The notes: generated from the sequence alone by a model not told the origin. Numbered from the stretch's first letter, positions 19,454 through 29,159 are shown. The stretch: DNA of 64,000 nt from Eubacterium nodatum ATCC 33099 (GCA_000510425.1 AZKM01000016.1:65204-129203), one strand, 5' to 3'. Numbers and translations are program-made.

Positions 19454-20161
19454 ATGTCACTTCATATCGCAGCAAATAACAGTTCAAAACCTGCACCATC
19501 TGTGTTAATGCCGGGAGATCCTCTCCGTGCAAAATTTATTGCAGAAAACTTTCTAAACAGCCCTATCATGTACAGCGACATTAGAAACATGTACGGATAT
19601 ACCGGAACATATAGAGGTGTACCTGTTTCGGTTCAGGGCAGCGGCATGGGAATGCCGTCAATGGGAATTTACTCATACGAATTATACAATCATCATAATG
19701 TAGAAAATATAATCAGAGTAGGAACAGCCGGAGCTTTCATAAAAGAAATAAATGTAGGTGACATAGTAGTTGCAATGAGTGCTTCCACCGACTCCAATTA
19801 CCAGCACGCCTTTGATATTCCCGGGCAGTTTTCACCATCCTGCAGCTACGATCTTCTTTGCAGATTACAGGAGACCGGCAGATCTGAAAACATAACATTC
19901 AAAGCAGGAAATGTCGTTTCATGCGATGTATTCTATGAAACAACGGACGACTGGTGGAAACGCTGGGCGAAAATGGGAGTCATGGCAGTAGAAATGGAAG
20001 CTGCAGCCTTATATATGAACGCCGCATACTCAAATAAAAATGCCCTCGCAATCATGACTATAAGTGACCACTTCGTAACGGGAGATAAAGCAACCCCAAA
20101 AGATCGTCAGACAAAATTTACTGATATGATGAAACTGGCACTTGAGGCTGTCATCAGATAA
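19454..20161 (+). CDS. deoD: Purine nucleoside phosphorylase DeoD-type
   Basis: 235 residues from ATG 19454, which follows AGGAGGAAATT; longer readings to 19286 cross the terminator and promoter and are rejected. Family marks are MPGDPLRAKFIAE near the N-terminus, GSGMGMPSMGIYSYEL, RVGTAGAF, the VEMEAAALY purine/ribose site and ISDHFVTG with the catalytic Asp. It is the hexameric bacterial enzyme that phosphorolyses purine (deoxy)nucleosides to base plus ribose-1-phosphate for salvage. It is monocistronic with its own promoter. Confidence 0.95.
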   Translation: MSLHIAANNSSKPAPSVLMPGDPLRAKFIAENFLNSPIMYSDIRNMYGYTGTYRGVPVSVQGSGMGMPSMGIYSYELYNHHNVENIIRVGTAGAFIKEINVGDIVVAMSASTDSNYQHAFDIPGQFSPSCSYDLLCRLQETGRSENITFKAGNVVSCDVFYETTDDWWKRWAKMGVMAVEMEAAALYMNAAYSNKNALAIMTISDHFVTGDKATPKDRQTKFTDMMKLALEAVIR

Positions 20162-20182
20162 TCTTCGTCCGGACACACCTAA

Positions 20183-20218
20183 AATAATAGAGGAGCCGAT
20201 AACGACCCCTCTATTATT
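20183..20218. terminator. Bidirectional hairpin between deoD and the M14 gene
   Basis: Perfect 11-bp arms AATAATAGAGG and CCTCTATTATT flank a 14-nt loop between two convergent genes. The T tracts are weak on both sides. Confidence 0.55.
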
Positions 20219-20243
20219 TAGGATTTATTCTAAAAGCAGCTAT

Positions 20244-20343
20244 CTAGTTTTGTAAATCCATCTTCCTTTTGAATTCACTTTTTTCAAAACACCTGAATAA
20301 TATAAATCGGATTTTGTGTCACCTGAATAATATAAACCGAAAC
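20244..20343 (-). pseudogene. Out-of-frame remnant of a YYSG-repeat tail
   Basis: Directly after the stop of the M14 gene, the frame shifted by two bases reads GLYYSGDTKSDLYYSGVLKKV, then NSKGRWIYKTR and a stop. The doubled (D/G)LYYSG motif arises from a 21-bp direct repeat (CACCTGAATAATATAAAyCG, plus strand, near 20290 and 20320). It resembles tyrosine-rich wall-binding or host-contact repeats of surface proteins. The likely explanation is a lost C-terminal extension of the peptidase. Confidence 0.35.
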
Positions 20344-23300
20344 TTATACTCTTTTAACCTTCACGCTTTTAACATTTGACCAGCTTGTGTAATAAGTTTT
20401 CTTTCCGATCTTCTTATAGCCTCTAATCTTATACTTATAAGTTGCCTTCTTGAGCTTCTTTTGTGTCCAGGATTTTGACTTTCCGTTAATGGTTTTAACT
20501 TTCACATACTTCTTAGTCTTGCTGTTATATCTGTAAATCCGGTATCCGCTCAGAGATTCTTTCCCTGTTCTTTTCCAAGTCAGCTTGACACTTGCCTTTG
20601 CAGCTTTTGCACTCAGTTTAATCTTGATTTTCTTTACACCGGCGCCCTTGTCTTTTTCTCCCTTTCCTGTTCCTACATAAGCCTTATTGCTTAGAACCTT
20701 TGAAAAAGCAACATTGCTGATAAAAGTAAATTCATCCTGCTGGTGAGCTTTGTAGGTCAACTGGTTGGCAAACAAAGTCAGGTCAAATCCTTCTTTATTG
20801 TATTCAATAGCCTGAATCCCTTTATTGTATTTTTCAAACTGAGATTTCAGCTTATCTTCATAAAGTCCGATGCAGCCCTGAAGTGGTGTTTTTCCGGCAT
20901 TCTTAACTATTACCTTTGCTCCATTCGGAACATCTGTAAACCATCTTGTACCATGCTCGTACATTACATCGTCCTTTTCTTTGACATAGGTGCTGTTAGT
21001 CATGGTTACATTCGGATATTCAACAAAGCCTAACATATCAACGCCCTTATTACATGAGTCTGTGCTTAGCCCCGATAAGTTATTTACAAAGTGTTCACAG
21101 CCCTCTTCACCATGACCGACATAAGGAGTTCCCTCTTTCACTGCCAACAGCACGCTGCCTGTCAACCTTTCATCTGATGAGTTCAGGATCAAATCCGCCT
21201 TGGTAGCCTTCTCTGTGCGTTCAAAGCCCAAAGCACTTACTGCGTATCTGTCAAAGTTATAGTTATTATTGGACCAGTATAGTTCGCTGGTATTAACAAA
21301 ACCCGAAGTGTTTGGTGCAGGTTTTCCACATATATACACCTTAGGAGCTTTCTTAATAATCTTTGCTTTTATATTTTTTCCATAAACTCCCGTTGCTGTC
21401 AAAAGATATTTTGATGCCACACGTCTGAAATCTTTGTATGAACAGATAAAGTCACCCTTATCTTTTCCCTCCGTGATCATCGCAACCTTCTTCTCTGCTC
21501 TCAACAACTCTAAAACTGCCGCTGATGAATCTTCGGAAACATTTTCTATGATTACATCTGCATCCTTAACACCGGTAAACTGTGATGACTTGCCCTTCAG
21601 GTAAGACAATGCACCTTGATAATCCAGAACTTTTCCGCATGAGGTCTTGATGTTGTAGTAAGACTCAGGTTCTGCCACTATGATTCTGTCATAGCCACGA
21701 GCCCTTGTTCTTTGAGCGTATGACTCTGAGAACAGCCCGCTCCAGACCGAAACAAATGTGCCGTCCGAAAGCTGACTGTTTGCCAAGGAACGCTTTGCCT
21801 GATGTATTGAAATAATCATCGTTCCTTTCGGATATTTTACGCCACCGTATTTAAAGGCTTTATCCGTCACATTTACCTTTACACCGTTTCTTGCAAAGTA
21901 CTTCATATCCTCTGCCGCTTCCAGTAAATTCTTCTGGTTTTTACTGTCCATTGGAATTATGTAGCATTCAGGATAAAAATTGTTATTCTGTTTTTTTCCG
22001 TCAAAAACAGGCCGCATCAGCTCCGCCTGTCCGGTACCGGATCTGTCATATTGATCCACATAGTACTTGCCGACCTTGCTGTTGCTGTTCAGATTTTTAA
22101 CGCCACGCTCAAATAATTTCGCCTGGGAAGTTAAAAGCTCTGTCTTGTGATTCTTTACATAAATTGACTGGTTCAGAAGTCCGTAAGGAACCATTTTATC
22201 AGTCGTAATATCGTTGTATGCAGGAAGTTCATATGTAATTCCACATGTACCTATTAGAACCGGGAACTGAGAGCCATAAGCAGTTGTCATATCATCCCAA
22301 GGTTCTTTCCAACTTTTGCCGCTCGGTGATTTATCATCTTTTTTCAGATAATCCCTTGCCGGCATTTCAAAGCTGTTATAATGCTTATTATTTGCTATAG
22401 CACCGCTTCCCAATGCCTCGCCCAGCTCCACGAACTGTTTTGCTATCAGATCATATTCAAAATTAGGTTCATGAGGAGGAGTACAAGGCTCTACAAGAGC
22501 TCCCTCAATTCTTCCGTGAACTTCAGTAAATACCATTGGATTCCAGCGGCTTATCATGTGCTGCAGGTTTGCATCCTCGCTGTTAACCTGATTTGCTTCA
22601 TCCCTGTTAACATCAATTCCCGTTAATGGCTCACGCATGCTGTTTTCGTATCCTTCAAGGTTCTGTCCGGGAACTACGATAACGATAACATCCTTCAGCA
22701 AGTCCTTTACTTCAATATCATTATTTACAACATTATAATACTTTTTAAGGTCAAGCGGCTTAGATAAACCATCACTGTTTCCACGAACATAGCCAATCTG
22801 CTTCGTATAATCCTTAATCAGATCAGGAACTGCAGTATCATTTGCATCCATTTCCTTCTTAAGAAGCTCCTTACCTGCTTCGGTATAGCTTTTCAGTTCG
22901 TTATATGATACGTTTTTTTCTTTTATAAGCATCTCTACAAACTTCATCAGTCCATTATTTGCCGCATGCTCATTCGGATGGCAGTTTGAAGCAACTACAG
23001 GCACTCTTAAGTCTTTGTACTCTCCCTTTTTAATCTTCTTAAGAACTGTACTTGGGTCTTTTTCAACCTCCTCCTTGTACTCAAGCCATTTATTGACTGC
23101 TTCTTTGCTGTCGGAAATTACAAAGTACGGAAGGTCATAGCCGTTTACAGTGGTCTGCCCCATGGATCTCTTTTCAACATGAACATCCGTTTTCGCCTTA
23201 GCCAGTCTTTCCATCTCGTCATATAATTCGTACACAGTCTTGTAGGAATCATAAGGAACAACCTTGGTCTTCAGCTTTCCTAAAACTTTTCCGTCAATTT

Positions 23301-23862
23301 TTGCTTCAAGTACAAAATATCCGCAGTAGTCCATATAATATCCGCCCTCTGTATGTGGAATACTGTAGTCCGGTTTTCCGGTTTTTCTGTTGTAAAACAT
23401 GCACTTTGTCTTCAGTGTTAAAGCTAAATCTTCATTTTCGATTTTTGCCTTTTCCACAGTAATCAGTTTTTCACCGCCACCGGGTTTTTTAGTGAGCCAG
23501 TCACTTAAATTACCACCTTTGAAGGGATTTGGATATTTTTTCGGATCCAAGTAGTCTCTGTCAGGATCTCTTTTTAATGTGTACTCCAGTTTTCCTTCAT
23601 CAATTGCAGCCTGAAGCTCCTTATCGGAAATACCGTTAACACTGATCTTTGCATGTTTTTCAGCATCCTCTGATAATGAAATCTGAAGACCTACTTTTTT
23701 TGCCGGGTACATTCCTGCCAAGGATTTTCCCGGTTGTGTTTTGTCTAATTGGACATCTGCAACAGAAGCAAATGCCGGCATGGGAACAATCATGGTAATT
23801 GCCACAACTGCGGTAATAACTATTTTAGAAAGCTTCTTTCTCATTTTCTTTCCACTTTTCAT
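20344..23862 (-). CDS. Large secreted M14-family zinc carboxypeptidase with Fn3-like tail
   Basis: 1172 residues from ATG 23862 behind GGAGGAG. A signal peptide (1-32, AFA) precedes a unique N-terminal region. An M14 domain (about 205-600) follows, with zinc ligands HPNE (H295, E298) and H449 (TEVHGR), substrate arginine GIDVNRD (R420) and catalytic glutamate E545 (ITYELP). Residues 600-1060 are a large region of unknown fold. A fibronectin-III-like module (about 1075-1172) ends in basic SVKVKRV. There is no sortase signal, so it is secreted or held by charge. It probably degrades host or peptidoglycan-derived peptides. A possible decayed extension follows the stop. Confidence 0.85.
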   Translation of the reverse strand: MKSGKKMRKKLSKIVITAVVAITMIVPMPAFASVADVQLDKTQPGKSLAGMYPAKKVGLQISLSEDAEKHAKISVNGISDKELQAAIDEGKLEYTLKRDPDRDYLDPKKYPNPFKGGNLSDWLTKKPGGGEKLITVEKAKIENEDLALTLKTKCMFYNRKTGKPDYSIPHTEGGYYMDYCGYFVLEAKIDGKVLGKLKTKVVPYDSYKTVYELYDEMERLAKAKTDVHVEKRSMGQTTVNGYDLPYFVISDSKEAVNKWLEYKEEVEKDPSTVLKKIKKGEYKDLRVPVVASNCHPNEHAANNGLMKFVEMLIKEKNVSYNELKSYTEAGKELLKKEMDANDTAVPDLIKDYTKQIGYVRGNSDGLSKPLDLKKYYNVVNNDIEVKDLLKDVIVIVVPGQNLEGYENSMREPLTGIDVNRDEANQVNSEDANLQHMISRWNPMVFTEVHGRIEGALVEPCTPPHEPNFEYDLIAKQFVELGEALGSGAIANNKHYNSFEMPARDYLKKDDKSPSGKSWKEPWDDMTTAYGSQFPVLIGTCGITYELPAYNDITTDKMVPYGLLNQSIYVKNHKTELLTSQAKLFERGVKNLNSNSKVGKYYVDQYDRSGTGQAELMRPVFDGKKQNNNFYPECYIIPMDSKNQKNLLEAAEDMKYFARNGVKVNVTDKAFKYGGVKYPKGTMIISIHQAKRSLANSQLSDGTFVSVWSGLFSESYAQRTRARGYDRIIVAEPESYYNIKTSCGKVLDYQGALSYLKGKSSQFTGVKDADVIIENVSEDSSAAVLELLRAEKKVAMITEGKDKGDFICSYKDFRRVASKYLLTATGVYGKNIKAKIIKKAPKVYICGKPAPNTSGFVNTSELYWSNNNYNFDRYAVSALGFERTEKATKADLILNSSDERLTGSVLLAVKEGTPYVGHGEEGCEHFVNNLSGLSTDSCNKGVDMLGFVEYPNVTMTNSTYVKEKDDVMYEHGTRWFTDVPNGAKVIVKNAGKTPLQGCIGLYEDKLKSQFEKYNKGIQAIEYNKEGFDLTLFANQLTYKAHQQDEFTFISNVAFSKVLSNKAYVGTGKGEKDKGAGVKKIKIKLSAKAAKASVKLTWKRTGKESLSGYRIYRYNSKTKKYVKVKTINGKSKSWTQKKLKKATYKYKIRGYKKIGKKTYYTSWSNVKSVKVKRV

Positions 23863-24369
23863 CTTAAAACTCCTCCACCTATAAAGATGAAATAACTCTT
23901 ACCATTATAATAAAAAGCTATGCATAAATTTTAGTCGGCCGCTCTAAAATTAAATATGCTAAGCTGATTATTCAGTTTTAGATATACCATATATTTATTG
24001 AAACACACTAATAAATAAGTTAAGAACCGTACACTTTCTATTATTCAAGAACAAAACAAATCAACATTTCCGAAAGAAATGTAAAAAAACATATGTATAA
24101 AATCTCCATATTTTCCCAGATAATATACTGCTAGTTATTTTTTTCACATTCCACTTAAAAAGTAACATACTCTATGAGTATCGTCAACAGTTTTTTGTTA
24201 ATTGTGTGTGGTTTGAGTGAAAAAATTGATAAGATATAACAGGATTGCTCTCACAAACATAAAAATCACACAAGCAGTAACAATAATTCTTATAAGCGTA
24301 ATTCTTTTGCAGTGAAAGACACTGCAAGAATGTTGCAACAAAAACCCTGCAAAATAGCGCAGACTATTC
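23863..24369. other. Intergenic region without a gene
   Basis: It is AT-rich. A TATAAT on the minus strand (23909-23904) could serve the M14 gene. A 15-bp palindrome (ATACTC-TAT-GAGTAT, 24167-24181) and an 8-bp hairpin (24307-24327) are visible; neither has a T run. I see no reading frame worth calling. Confidence 0.5.
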
Positions 24370-25107
24370 TCAGCGAGATTCTTTAGTCTCTTTTATCAGA
24401 CGATCTACTATATTATTGAAATTTTTCTGTATATACGTATTCTGAATCATAACTATGGGTTCTCCCAGATTTGTGGAAAGATTTATATTCGTGTCAAACT
24501 GTATAATGCCTATAAGTTTTGCACGGATCATATGTGTTATTTCCTGAAGACCGGGAATACACCCTGCTTCCATGAGAGGTGCCGAAAGTTTATTGATTAT
24601 AAGGTACCTGTTGCGAATTCCCATTTTGAGAATCTCTCTGTCTACCATATCCGCATCTCTAAGTGCCGCATATTCAGGGGTCGCAACTATAATTGCCGCA
24701 TCGGCACCGGCTGAAGCCAGTACCATCCCATCGTCAATCCCCGATGGTGCATCAACAATGATATAGTCGAAATCCGTCTTTAATTTTTCGCATAAAACTT
24801 TAACATGCAGGGGTGTCAAGTCGCCTTTCTCCCTCTCAGGGGAAGATCCGATTATGTAAAGATTATCAAATCTGTGGTCTTTAACCAATGCCTGCTTAAT
24901 TTTGCACACACCTGTCATAACATCATATACATCGTAGACAACATTATTTTCCAAGCCTAAATAGAGGTCTAAATTTCTAAGACCCATATCCATATCTATT
25001 ATCACAACCTTGTAACCTTTTTGTGCATAAGAGCTGCCAAGGTTTGCTGCAAACATAGTTTTACCCGTTCCGCCTTTCCCTGACGCAACCAAATACACTT
25101 TACTCAT
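24370..25107 (-). CDS. MinD/ParA-family P-loop ATPase
   Basis: 245 residues. It has the deviant Walker A motif SGKGGTGKT (9-17), IDMDMGLRNLDLYLGLE (switch I/A' region) typical of MinD, Walker B IIVDAPSGID, and the MinD-like PEYAALRDADMV. MinD recruits MinC to the poles to block division there. No minC or minE is adjacent, and the C-terminus (FNNIVDRLIKETKESR) is only a possible amphipathic membrane helix, so an orphan ParA-type role is also possible. It lies 31 nt after radC; linkage of radC with mre/min genes is common in Firmicutes. Confidence 0.8.
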   Translation of the reverse strand: MSKVYLVASGKGGTGKTMFAANLGSSYAQKGYKVVIIDMDMGLRNLDLYLGLENNVVYDVYDVMTGVCKIKQALVKDHRFDNLYIIGSSPEREKGDLTPLHVKVLCEKLKTDFDYIIVDAPSGIDDGMVLASAGADAAIIVATPEYAALRDADMVDREILKMGIRNRYLIINKLSAPLMEAGCIPGLQEITHMIRAKLIGIIQFDTNINLSTNLGEPIVMIQNTYIQKNFNNIVDRLIKETKESR

Positions 25108-25138
25108 CTTTTCCTCCGTTCAATCTCAAACAGAATCG

Positions 25139-25816
25139 TTATAGCAACTCCATTGCTTTAAGACTTGAAAATTTTCCGTTTCCGATAATAATGTGATCAA
25201 GCACCTCTATTCCAAGGATCTCTCCACCTTTTTTCAGTCTTTCTGTCGTTAATATATCTTCTTCGCTGGGCTTCGGATCTCCGCTGGGATGATTATGTAC
25301 AAATATGACCCCCGCCGCACTTTTTCTGACGGCACTTCCGAAAACCTCTCTCGGATGAACCACTGTATTTGATAAAGTACCGATGGAAACTGTTTCCACC
25401 GATATTACCTCACCCTTTGTATTCATCATAACCGATTTGAAATGTTCCTTTTTCTCATAGCGCAGCTCCTCCATGAACAGCTCTGCAATATCATGGGAGG
25501 ATTGTATCACAGATCGTTTTACGGTAGGTGCCGCCGCCACTCTTTTGCCAAGCTCAAGTGCCGTCAAAACAGTGATAGCCTTGGAAGGACCTATCCCCAT
25601 TAGTCCTATAAGTTCTTCATATTGAATTTCTCCCAATTCTGACATTCCGCCCTCACGCAAAGACAAAATTGCTTCTGCAAGTTGAATGGAAGAAATATTT
25701 CTCGTTCCGGTGTGGAGCATAATCCCAAGAAGCTCAGAATTTGACAGCGATTTGACGCCGTTTCTCATGGCCTTTTCCAAGGGTCTCTCGTTCCTGGGCA
25801 TTGATTTAATCAGCAT
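25139..25816 (-). CDS. radC: RadC-like JAB-domain protein
   Basis: 225 residues, the usual length. A helix-hairpin-helix region (about 20-85; LMGIGPSKAITVL) is followed by a JAB/MPN+ metalloprotease-like domain (about 100-225). The metal motif is complete: E(108-115 region)...HNHPSGDPKPSEED. The biochemical role of chromosomal RadC is not settled despite its old DNA-repair name. ATG 25816 follows GGAGGTAGTA. It precedes the MinD-like gene in the same orientation. Confidence 0.9.
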   Translation of the reverse strand: MLIKSMPRNERPLEKAMRNGVKSLSNSELLGIMLHTGTRNISSIQLAEAILSLREGGMSELGEIQYEELIGLMGIGPSKAITVLTALELGKRVAAAPTVKRSVIQSSHDIAELFMEELRYEKKEHFKSVMMNTKGEVISVETVSIGTLSNTVVHPREVFGSAVRKSAAGVIFVHNHPSGDPKPSEEDILTTERLKKGGEILGIEVLDHIIIGNGKFSSLKAMELL

Positions 25817-25962
25817 TACTACCTCCTAAATTATGTCCGCACCCTAATTTCACAAATAATTCTTTCAAAACAAAGTTTCACTGAAAATTATATCATTATA
25901 AAAAGCACTCTACAAGATTAAATGTTTGTTTGCCATACCGTTCCCAAATAAAATTATAAAAA

Positions 25963-26613
25963 TCACTTAACTTTATCAAGAATAAAGTCTGCCACCTGGT
26001 CTACAGTCATATCTGTGGAATCAATTTCTATGGCATCCTCAGCCTTTCTCAATGGGTTGAGTTTACGATTGATGTCGTTATAATCTCTTGCTTCAATATC
26101 CTGCAAAATTTTGTCATAACTCACATCTTCACCTTTGTTCTTAAGCTCCAAAAATCTTCTGTTTGCCCTTTCTTCTGCAGTTGCAGTTAAGAAGAATTTA
26201 TGTTGCGCGTCTTTAAAAACATTGGTTCCTATGTCTCTTCCATCCATGACAACACTTTTTCTGTGACCGATTTCACGCTGAATTACAAGGAGTTTCTCTC
26301 TCACGGGAGGTAAAGCAGAATATATAGAGGCAACTCGGGACATTTCCGATGTCCTTATTTTGTCTCCAACATCTTCACCATCAAGGTATATAGCACCCTT
26401 ATCGAAGTCTATTTTAGTTTCGGCAAGAACCCTGCATACTTCATCTAAACTTTCAGGATTCACATTTTCCTTGCTCATCTTATAGCCTACAGCCCTATAC
26501 ATAGCACCCGTATCTACATACTCCATATCAAGTTTGTCTGCCACAGTTTTTGCAATGGTACTCTTGCCCGCTCCACTGGGTCCGTCTATCGCTATTCTAA
26601 CTATATTTTCCAT
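25963..26613 (-). CDS. cmk: Cytidylate kinase
   Basis: 216 residues from ATG 26613 (MENIVRIAIDGPSGAGKST), preceded by GAGGAAATT. Walker A is GPSGAGKST, and CMP-binding marks are YVDTGAMYRA, MDGRDIGT and the LID region RANRRFLELK. It phosphorylates CMP and dCMP to the diphosphates using ATP in the cytoplasm. It starts 23 nt after nrdR, so deoxynucleotide control and CMP recycling are co-transcribed. Confidence 0.96.
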   Translation of the reverse strand: MENIVRIAIDGPSGAGKSTIAKTVADKLDMEYVDTGAMYRAVGYKMSKENVNPESLDEVCRVLAETKIDFDKGAIYLDGEDVGDKIRTSEMSRVASIYSALPPVREKLLVIQREIGHRKSVVMDGRDIGTNVFKDAQHKFFLTATAEERANRRFLELKNKGEDVSYDKILQDIEARDYNDINRKLNPLRKAEDAIEIDSTDMTVDQVADFILDKVK

Positions 26614-26636
26614 AATTTCCTCACAGTGCAAAACAT

Positions 26637-27095
26637 CTATTCCTTGGTCTTCACTAACTTTTCTATTTCCTTAATAAAAGTATTCACATCAGTAAACTGT
26701 CTGTACACGGAAGCGAATCTTACATACGCCACTTCGTCAACCTTTTTGAGTTCATCCATCACAAGCTCACCTATGAACTCGCTTTTGACCTCCTTTTCCA
26801 TAAGATTGTTCAGACCTCTTTCTATGTCATTGGTAATTCTTTCAATTTCTGCAACGGGAACGGGTCTCTTTTCACAGGCACGAATAATCCCACTCATAAT
26901 CTTATTTCTATCAAAGGCCTGGCGACTTCCATCTCGCTTTATAATCATGATTATAGGCTCTTCAACCTTCTCATAGGTGGTAAATCTCTTGCCGCATTTT
27001 TCACAGCCTCTGCGTCTCCTTATTGCATGACCCTCCTCAGTGGGTCTTGAATCTATAACTTTTGTATCTGCGTTATCGCAAAATGGGCACTTCAT
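26637..27095 (-). CDS. nrdR: Transcriptional repressor NrdR
   Basis: 152 residues from ATG 27095 (MKCPFCDN), chosen because AGGAGGTTTTT precedes it. An N-terminal zinc ribbon (CPFC...CEKCGKRFTTYE) is followed by an ATP-cone domain (about 49-139). NrdR senses ATP/dATP and represses ribonucleotide reductase genes by binding NrdR boxes. No nrd operon is in view, so its targets lie elsewhere. Confidence 0.96.
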   Translation of the reverse strand: MKCPFCDNADTKVIDSRPTEEGHAIRRRRGCEKCGKRFTTYEKVEEPIIMIIKRDGSRQAFDRNKIMSGIIRACEKRPVPVAEIERITNDIERGLNNLMEKEVKSEFIGELVMDELKKVDEVAYVRFASVYRQFTDVNTFIKEIEKLVKTKE

Positions 27096-27353
27096 AAAAA
27101 CCTCCTGCCGTACCACCGATAAATACCCGTCAAAATCCTACTGCGTATCAAGATGCCAACGGTTTGCTGTATAATCGGTAGGTATCCGAAAATTTTTCCT
27201 TAACTCATGTATATTTTACTACACTTCCATGGGCAATTCCATCATTTTCGGAATTATATTTATTTCCATGTTACAATCATGACTGCAGCTTTTACGAATG
27301 TCAGTAATTACCTGCCCTTTGCGCAATCAAGCCACTAAATTATACATAAAAAT

Positions 27354-27381
27354 AGCGTAGCAGCCATAAATCTGCTACGCT
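27354..27381 (-). terminator. Terminator after the trigger-factor-like gene
   Basis: Perfect 10-bp arms AGCGTAGCAG and CTGCTACGCT flank an 8-nt loop, followed on the minus strand by ATTTTTA. The rest of the 27096-27471 spacer shows no gene. Confidence 0.7.
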
Positions 27382-27471
27382 TAAAGGTCTAACTTTTGGG
27401 GTCACATCACTCTGCTCCGCCATAAACTCTGAAATTATAAACGCCTCTCACCCTGCGTGTGGGACTTTACC

Positions 27472-28605
27472 TTAGTTTTTCTTGGTTTTCTTATTCTTGG
27501 AAGTCTTTTCTTTTGCTTCCTTCATAACCTTATCAGTAATTTTCTGCAATAACAGGTTCGATTTGATTCCGTTTTCCTTTGCATACTTATCAATAGACTG
27601 TTTATACTGTTTTTTAAAGGATTCCTCTGTAAAACCTGCCTGCTTTAATATCTTTGCAAGGTAATCCTTGTATTCCTTGTCAGTAACCTTGATTCCTTCT
27701 TTCTTTGCAATGGCATACATCGTAAGCTTCTGCTTAACTACAGTCTTCGCATACTCCTTAGCCTGCTTTTCAAAAGCTTTCTCATTGGAATTCATATAGT
27801 TCTTAAGGAAGTTGGTCCAGCTCATATTGTAGCTCTTAGCCATTTTCTTATATCTGGAAATAATCTGGTCTTCTTCAAACTTAAGCTGACGCTCAGGATA
27901 TTTGATTATTTTGGAATCTGCCACAACCCTTGACCAAAGTGTCTTCTTTGTGGATTCTGCCGCTTCAGTGGTCTTTTTCTTAACCAAATTTTCTTTCACC
28001 GATGCTTCGTAAGCTTTGACTGTCTTGAAATTGGTATTTTTCTTCACGAAAGCCACATTGTATTTAGGCTTAACAGTCTGCTGCTTAGAAAGAATTTTAA
28101 CAGTGAAAACCACCTTCTTGTTAGAAAGCTTCTTATTGTTGGCATAGTTCTTAGGAAATCTGAGATGTAATTTCTTGGTCTTTCCTACTTTTTCTCCAAT
28201 CAAGCCATCTACAAATCCGTCAATCATAGAAGTTTGCCCGATTGTAATATTAGTATTCTTGGCACTTCCTCCCTCAAAGGTTTTACCATTTATTCTGCCT
28301 TCATAGGATACAGCAATTGTATCACCTTTCTTAACAGTTCCGGACTTAATCGTTTTAGTCTGCGACTTGGTCTTCAAAAAATTCTCAACCTCAGCTTTAA
28401 TATCCTTTTTAGTTACAGAAACATCAGCCTTATCGTACTCAAGACCCTTGTAATTGCCAATCTTGATGTATTTATCATAATTCAACTTATAATCAGCTGT
28501 AAATAATCCAAATGCATCGAACACAAACACCAGAAGCAGTACAGCTATTGCAATAACTACCACCCCAATTGAAGAACCGATAATTATCTTCTTTTTCTTT
28601 GACAT
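27472..28605 (-). CDS. Membrane-anchored trigger-factor-like peptidyl-prolyl isomerase
   Basis: 377 residues. A basic start and one transmembrane helix (about 7-31) anchor the protein with its body outside. A FKBP-type isomerase domain (about 88-175; GDTIAVSYEGRINGKTFEGGSAKNTNITIGQTSMIDGFVDGLIG) is followed by a trigger-factor C-terminal helical domain (about 195-365). The ribosome-binding N-domain of true trigger factor is absent. It is probably an extracellular foldase, the counterpart of PrsA, helping secreted proteins fold; this is inferred. The tail is Lys-rich (KTSKNKKTKKN). ATG follows AAGGAG. It stands alone. Confidence 0.85.
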   Translation of the reverse strand: MSKKKKIIIGSSIGVVVIAIAVLLLVFVFDAFGLFTADYKLNYDKYIKIGNYKGLEYDKADVSVTKKDIKAEVENFLKTKSQTKTIKSGTVKKGDTIAVSYEGRINGKTFEGGSAKNTNITIGQTSMIDGFVDGLIGEKVGKTKKLHLRFPKNYANNKKLSNKKVVFTVKILSKQQTVKPKYNVAFVKKNTNFKTVKAYEASVKENLVKKKTTEAAESTKKTLWSRVVADSKIIKYPERQLKFEEDQIISRYKKMAKSYNMSWTNFLKNYMNSNEKAFEKQAKEYAKTVVKQKLTMYAIAKKEGIKVTDKEYKDYLAKILKQAGFTEESFKKQYKQSIDKYAKENGIKSNLLLQKITDKVMKEAKEKTSKNKKTKKN

Positions 28606-28845
28606 TATAATAATCTCCTTATAAAAAATATTAATCCGGTAAGCTGTCCTTCCCTTTGGATAAACGCAACCTACCCGTCAATCATACCATTTGTATAACT
28701 TGAATTCAAACATTATCGGATGATTTCACCAAAAAAACACATTATAAAACTTGCATTACAAAACTGTATAGAATATAATAAAAAGCGTCAAGGGGGAGAT
28801 CAAATCAAACCTTTGAACGTTCTTTCTTAATTAAATAAATATCGC

Positions 28846-28886
28846 AACCAAAAGCCCCTGTTCGTTATGAACAGGGGCTTTTGGTT
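28846..28886. terminator. Strong 18-bp bidirectional hairpin
   Basis: Perfect arms AACCAAAAGCCCCTGTTC (28846-28863) and its complement (28869-28886) flank a 5-nt loop. T tracts on both strands suggest it terminates the small Cys-rich gene on the minus strand. The rest of 28606-28960 shows no gene. Confidence 0.75.
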
Positions 28887-28960
28887 TTTGAAAAAGTGAT
28901 ATAATGCACCTGCATAATAATTTACGGAACAAACCACTATGTCACCAATCCACAGTAAGG

Positions 28961-29158
28961 CTATTCTATTCTGCTTTTTCCGCATCGGTTCATCATTCCA
29001 CAGCCTGTACAATTCTCACAACCTGCCGGATCGACTTCACCTGATTCGGCCTTATCCTTCTGCCATTTAATTGCTGCAACAGCCCAAACTGCACAAACCA
29101 GCGCGATAAACACTCCTGCCGCAAGGATATATCCTATATGACTTAAGAAATATGTCAT
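28961..29158 (-). CDS. Small membrane protein, FeoB-associated Cys-rich type
   Basis: 65 residues. One transmembrane helix (about 8-30) is followed by a short cytoplasmic tail with CENCTGCGMMNRCGK. This pattern fits the small Cys-rich proteins often found beside the ferrous iron transporter FeoB. No feoB is present here, so the assignment rests on pattern alone; the cysteines could bind iron or an Fe-S cluster. ATG follows GGGGGAG. It follows the DUF4234 gene directly, and a strong terminator lies downstream. Confidence 0.6.
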   Translation of the reverse strand: MTYFLSHIGYILAAGVFIALVCAVWAVAAIKWQKDKAESGEVDPAGCENCTGCGMMNRCGKSRIE

Positions 29159-29159
29159 T

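Noticed and set aside
20290..20340. 21-bp direct repeat as a mobile-element target duplication
   Set aside because: The copies are only about 30 bp apart with no element between them and are better explained as coding repeats of a lost protein tail.
24307..24327. 8-bp hairpin as terminator of the MinD-like gene
   Set aside because: No T run follows on either strand.
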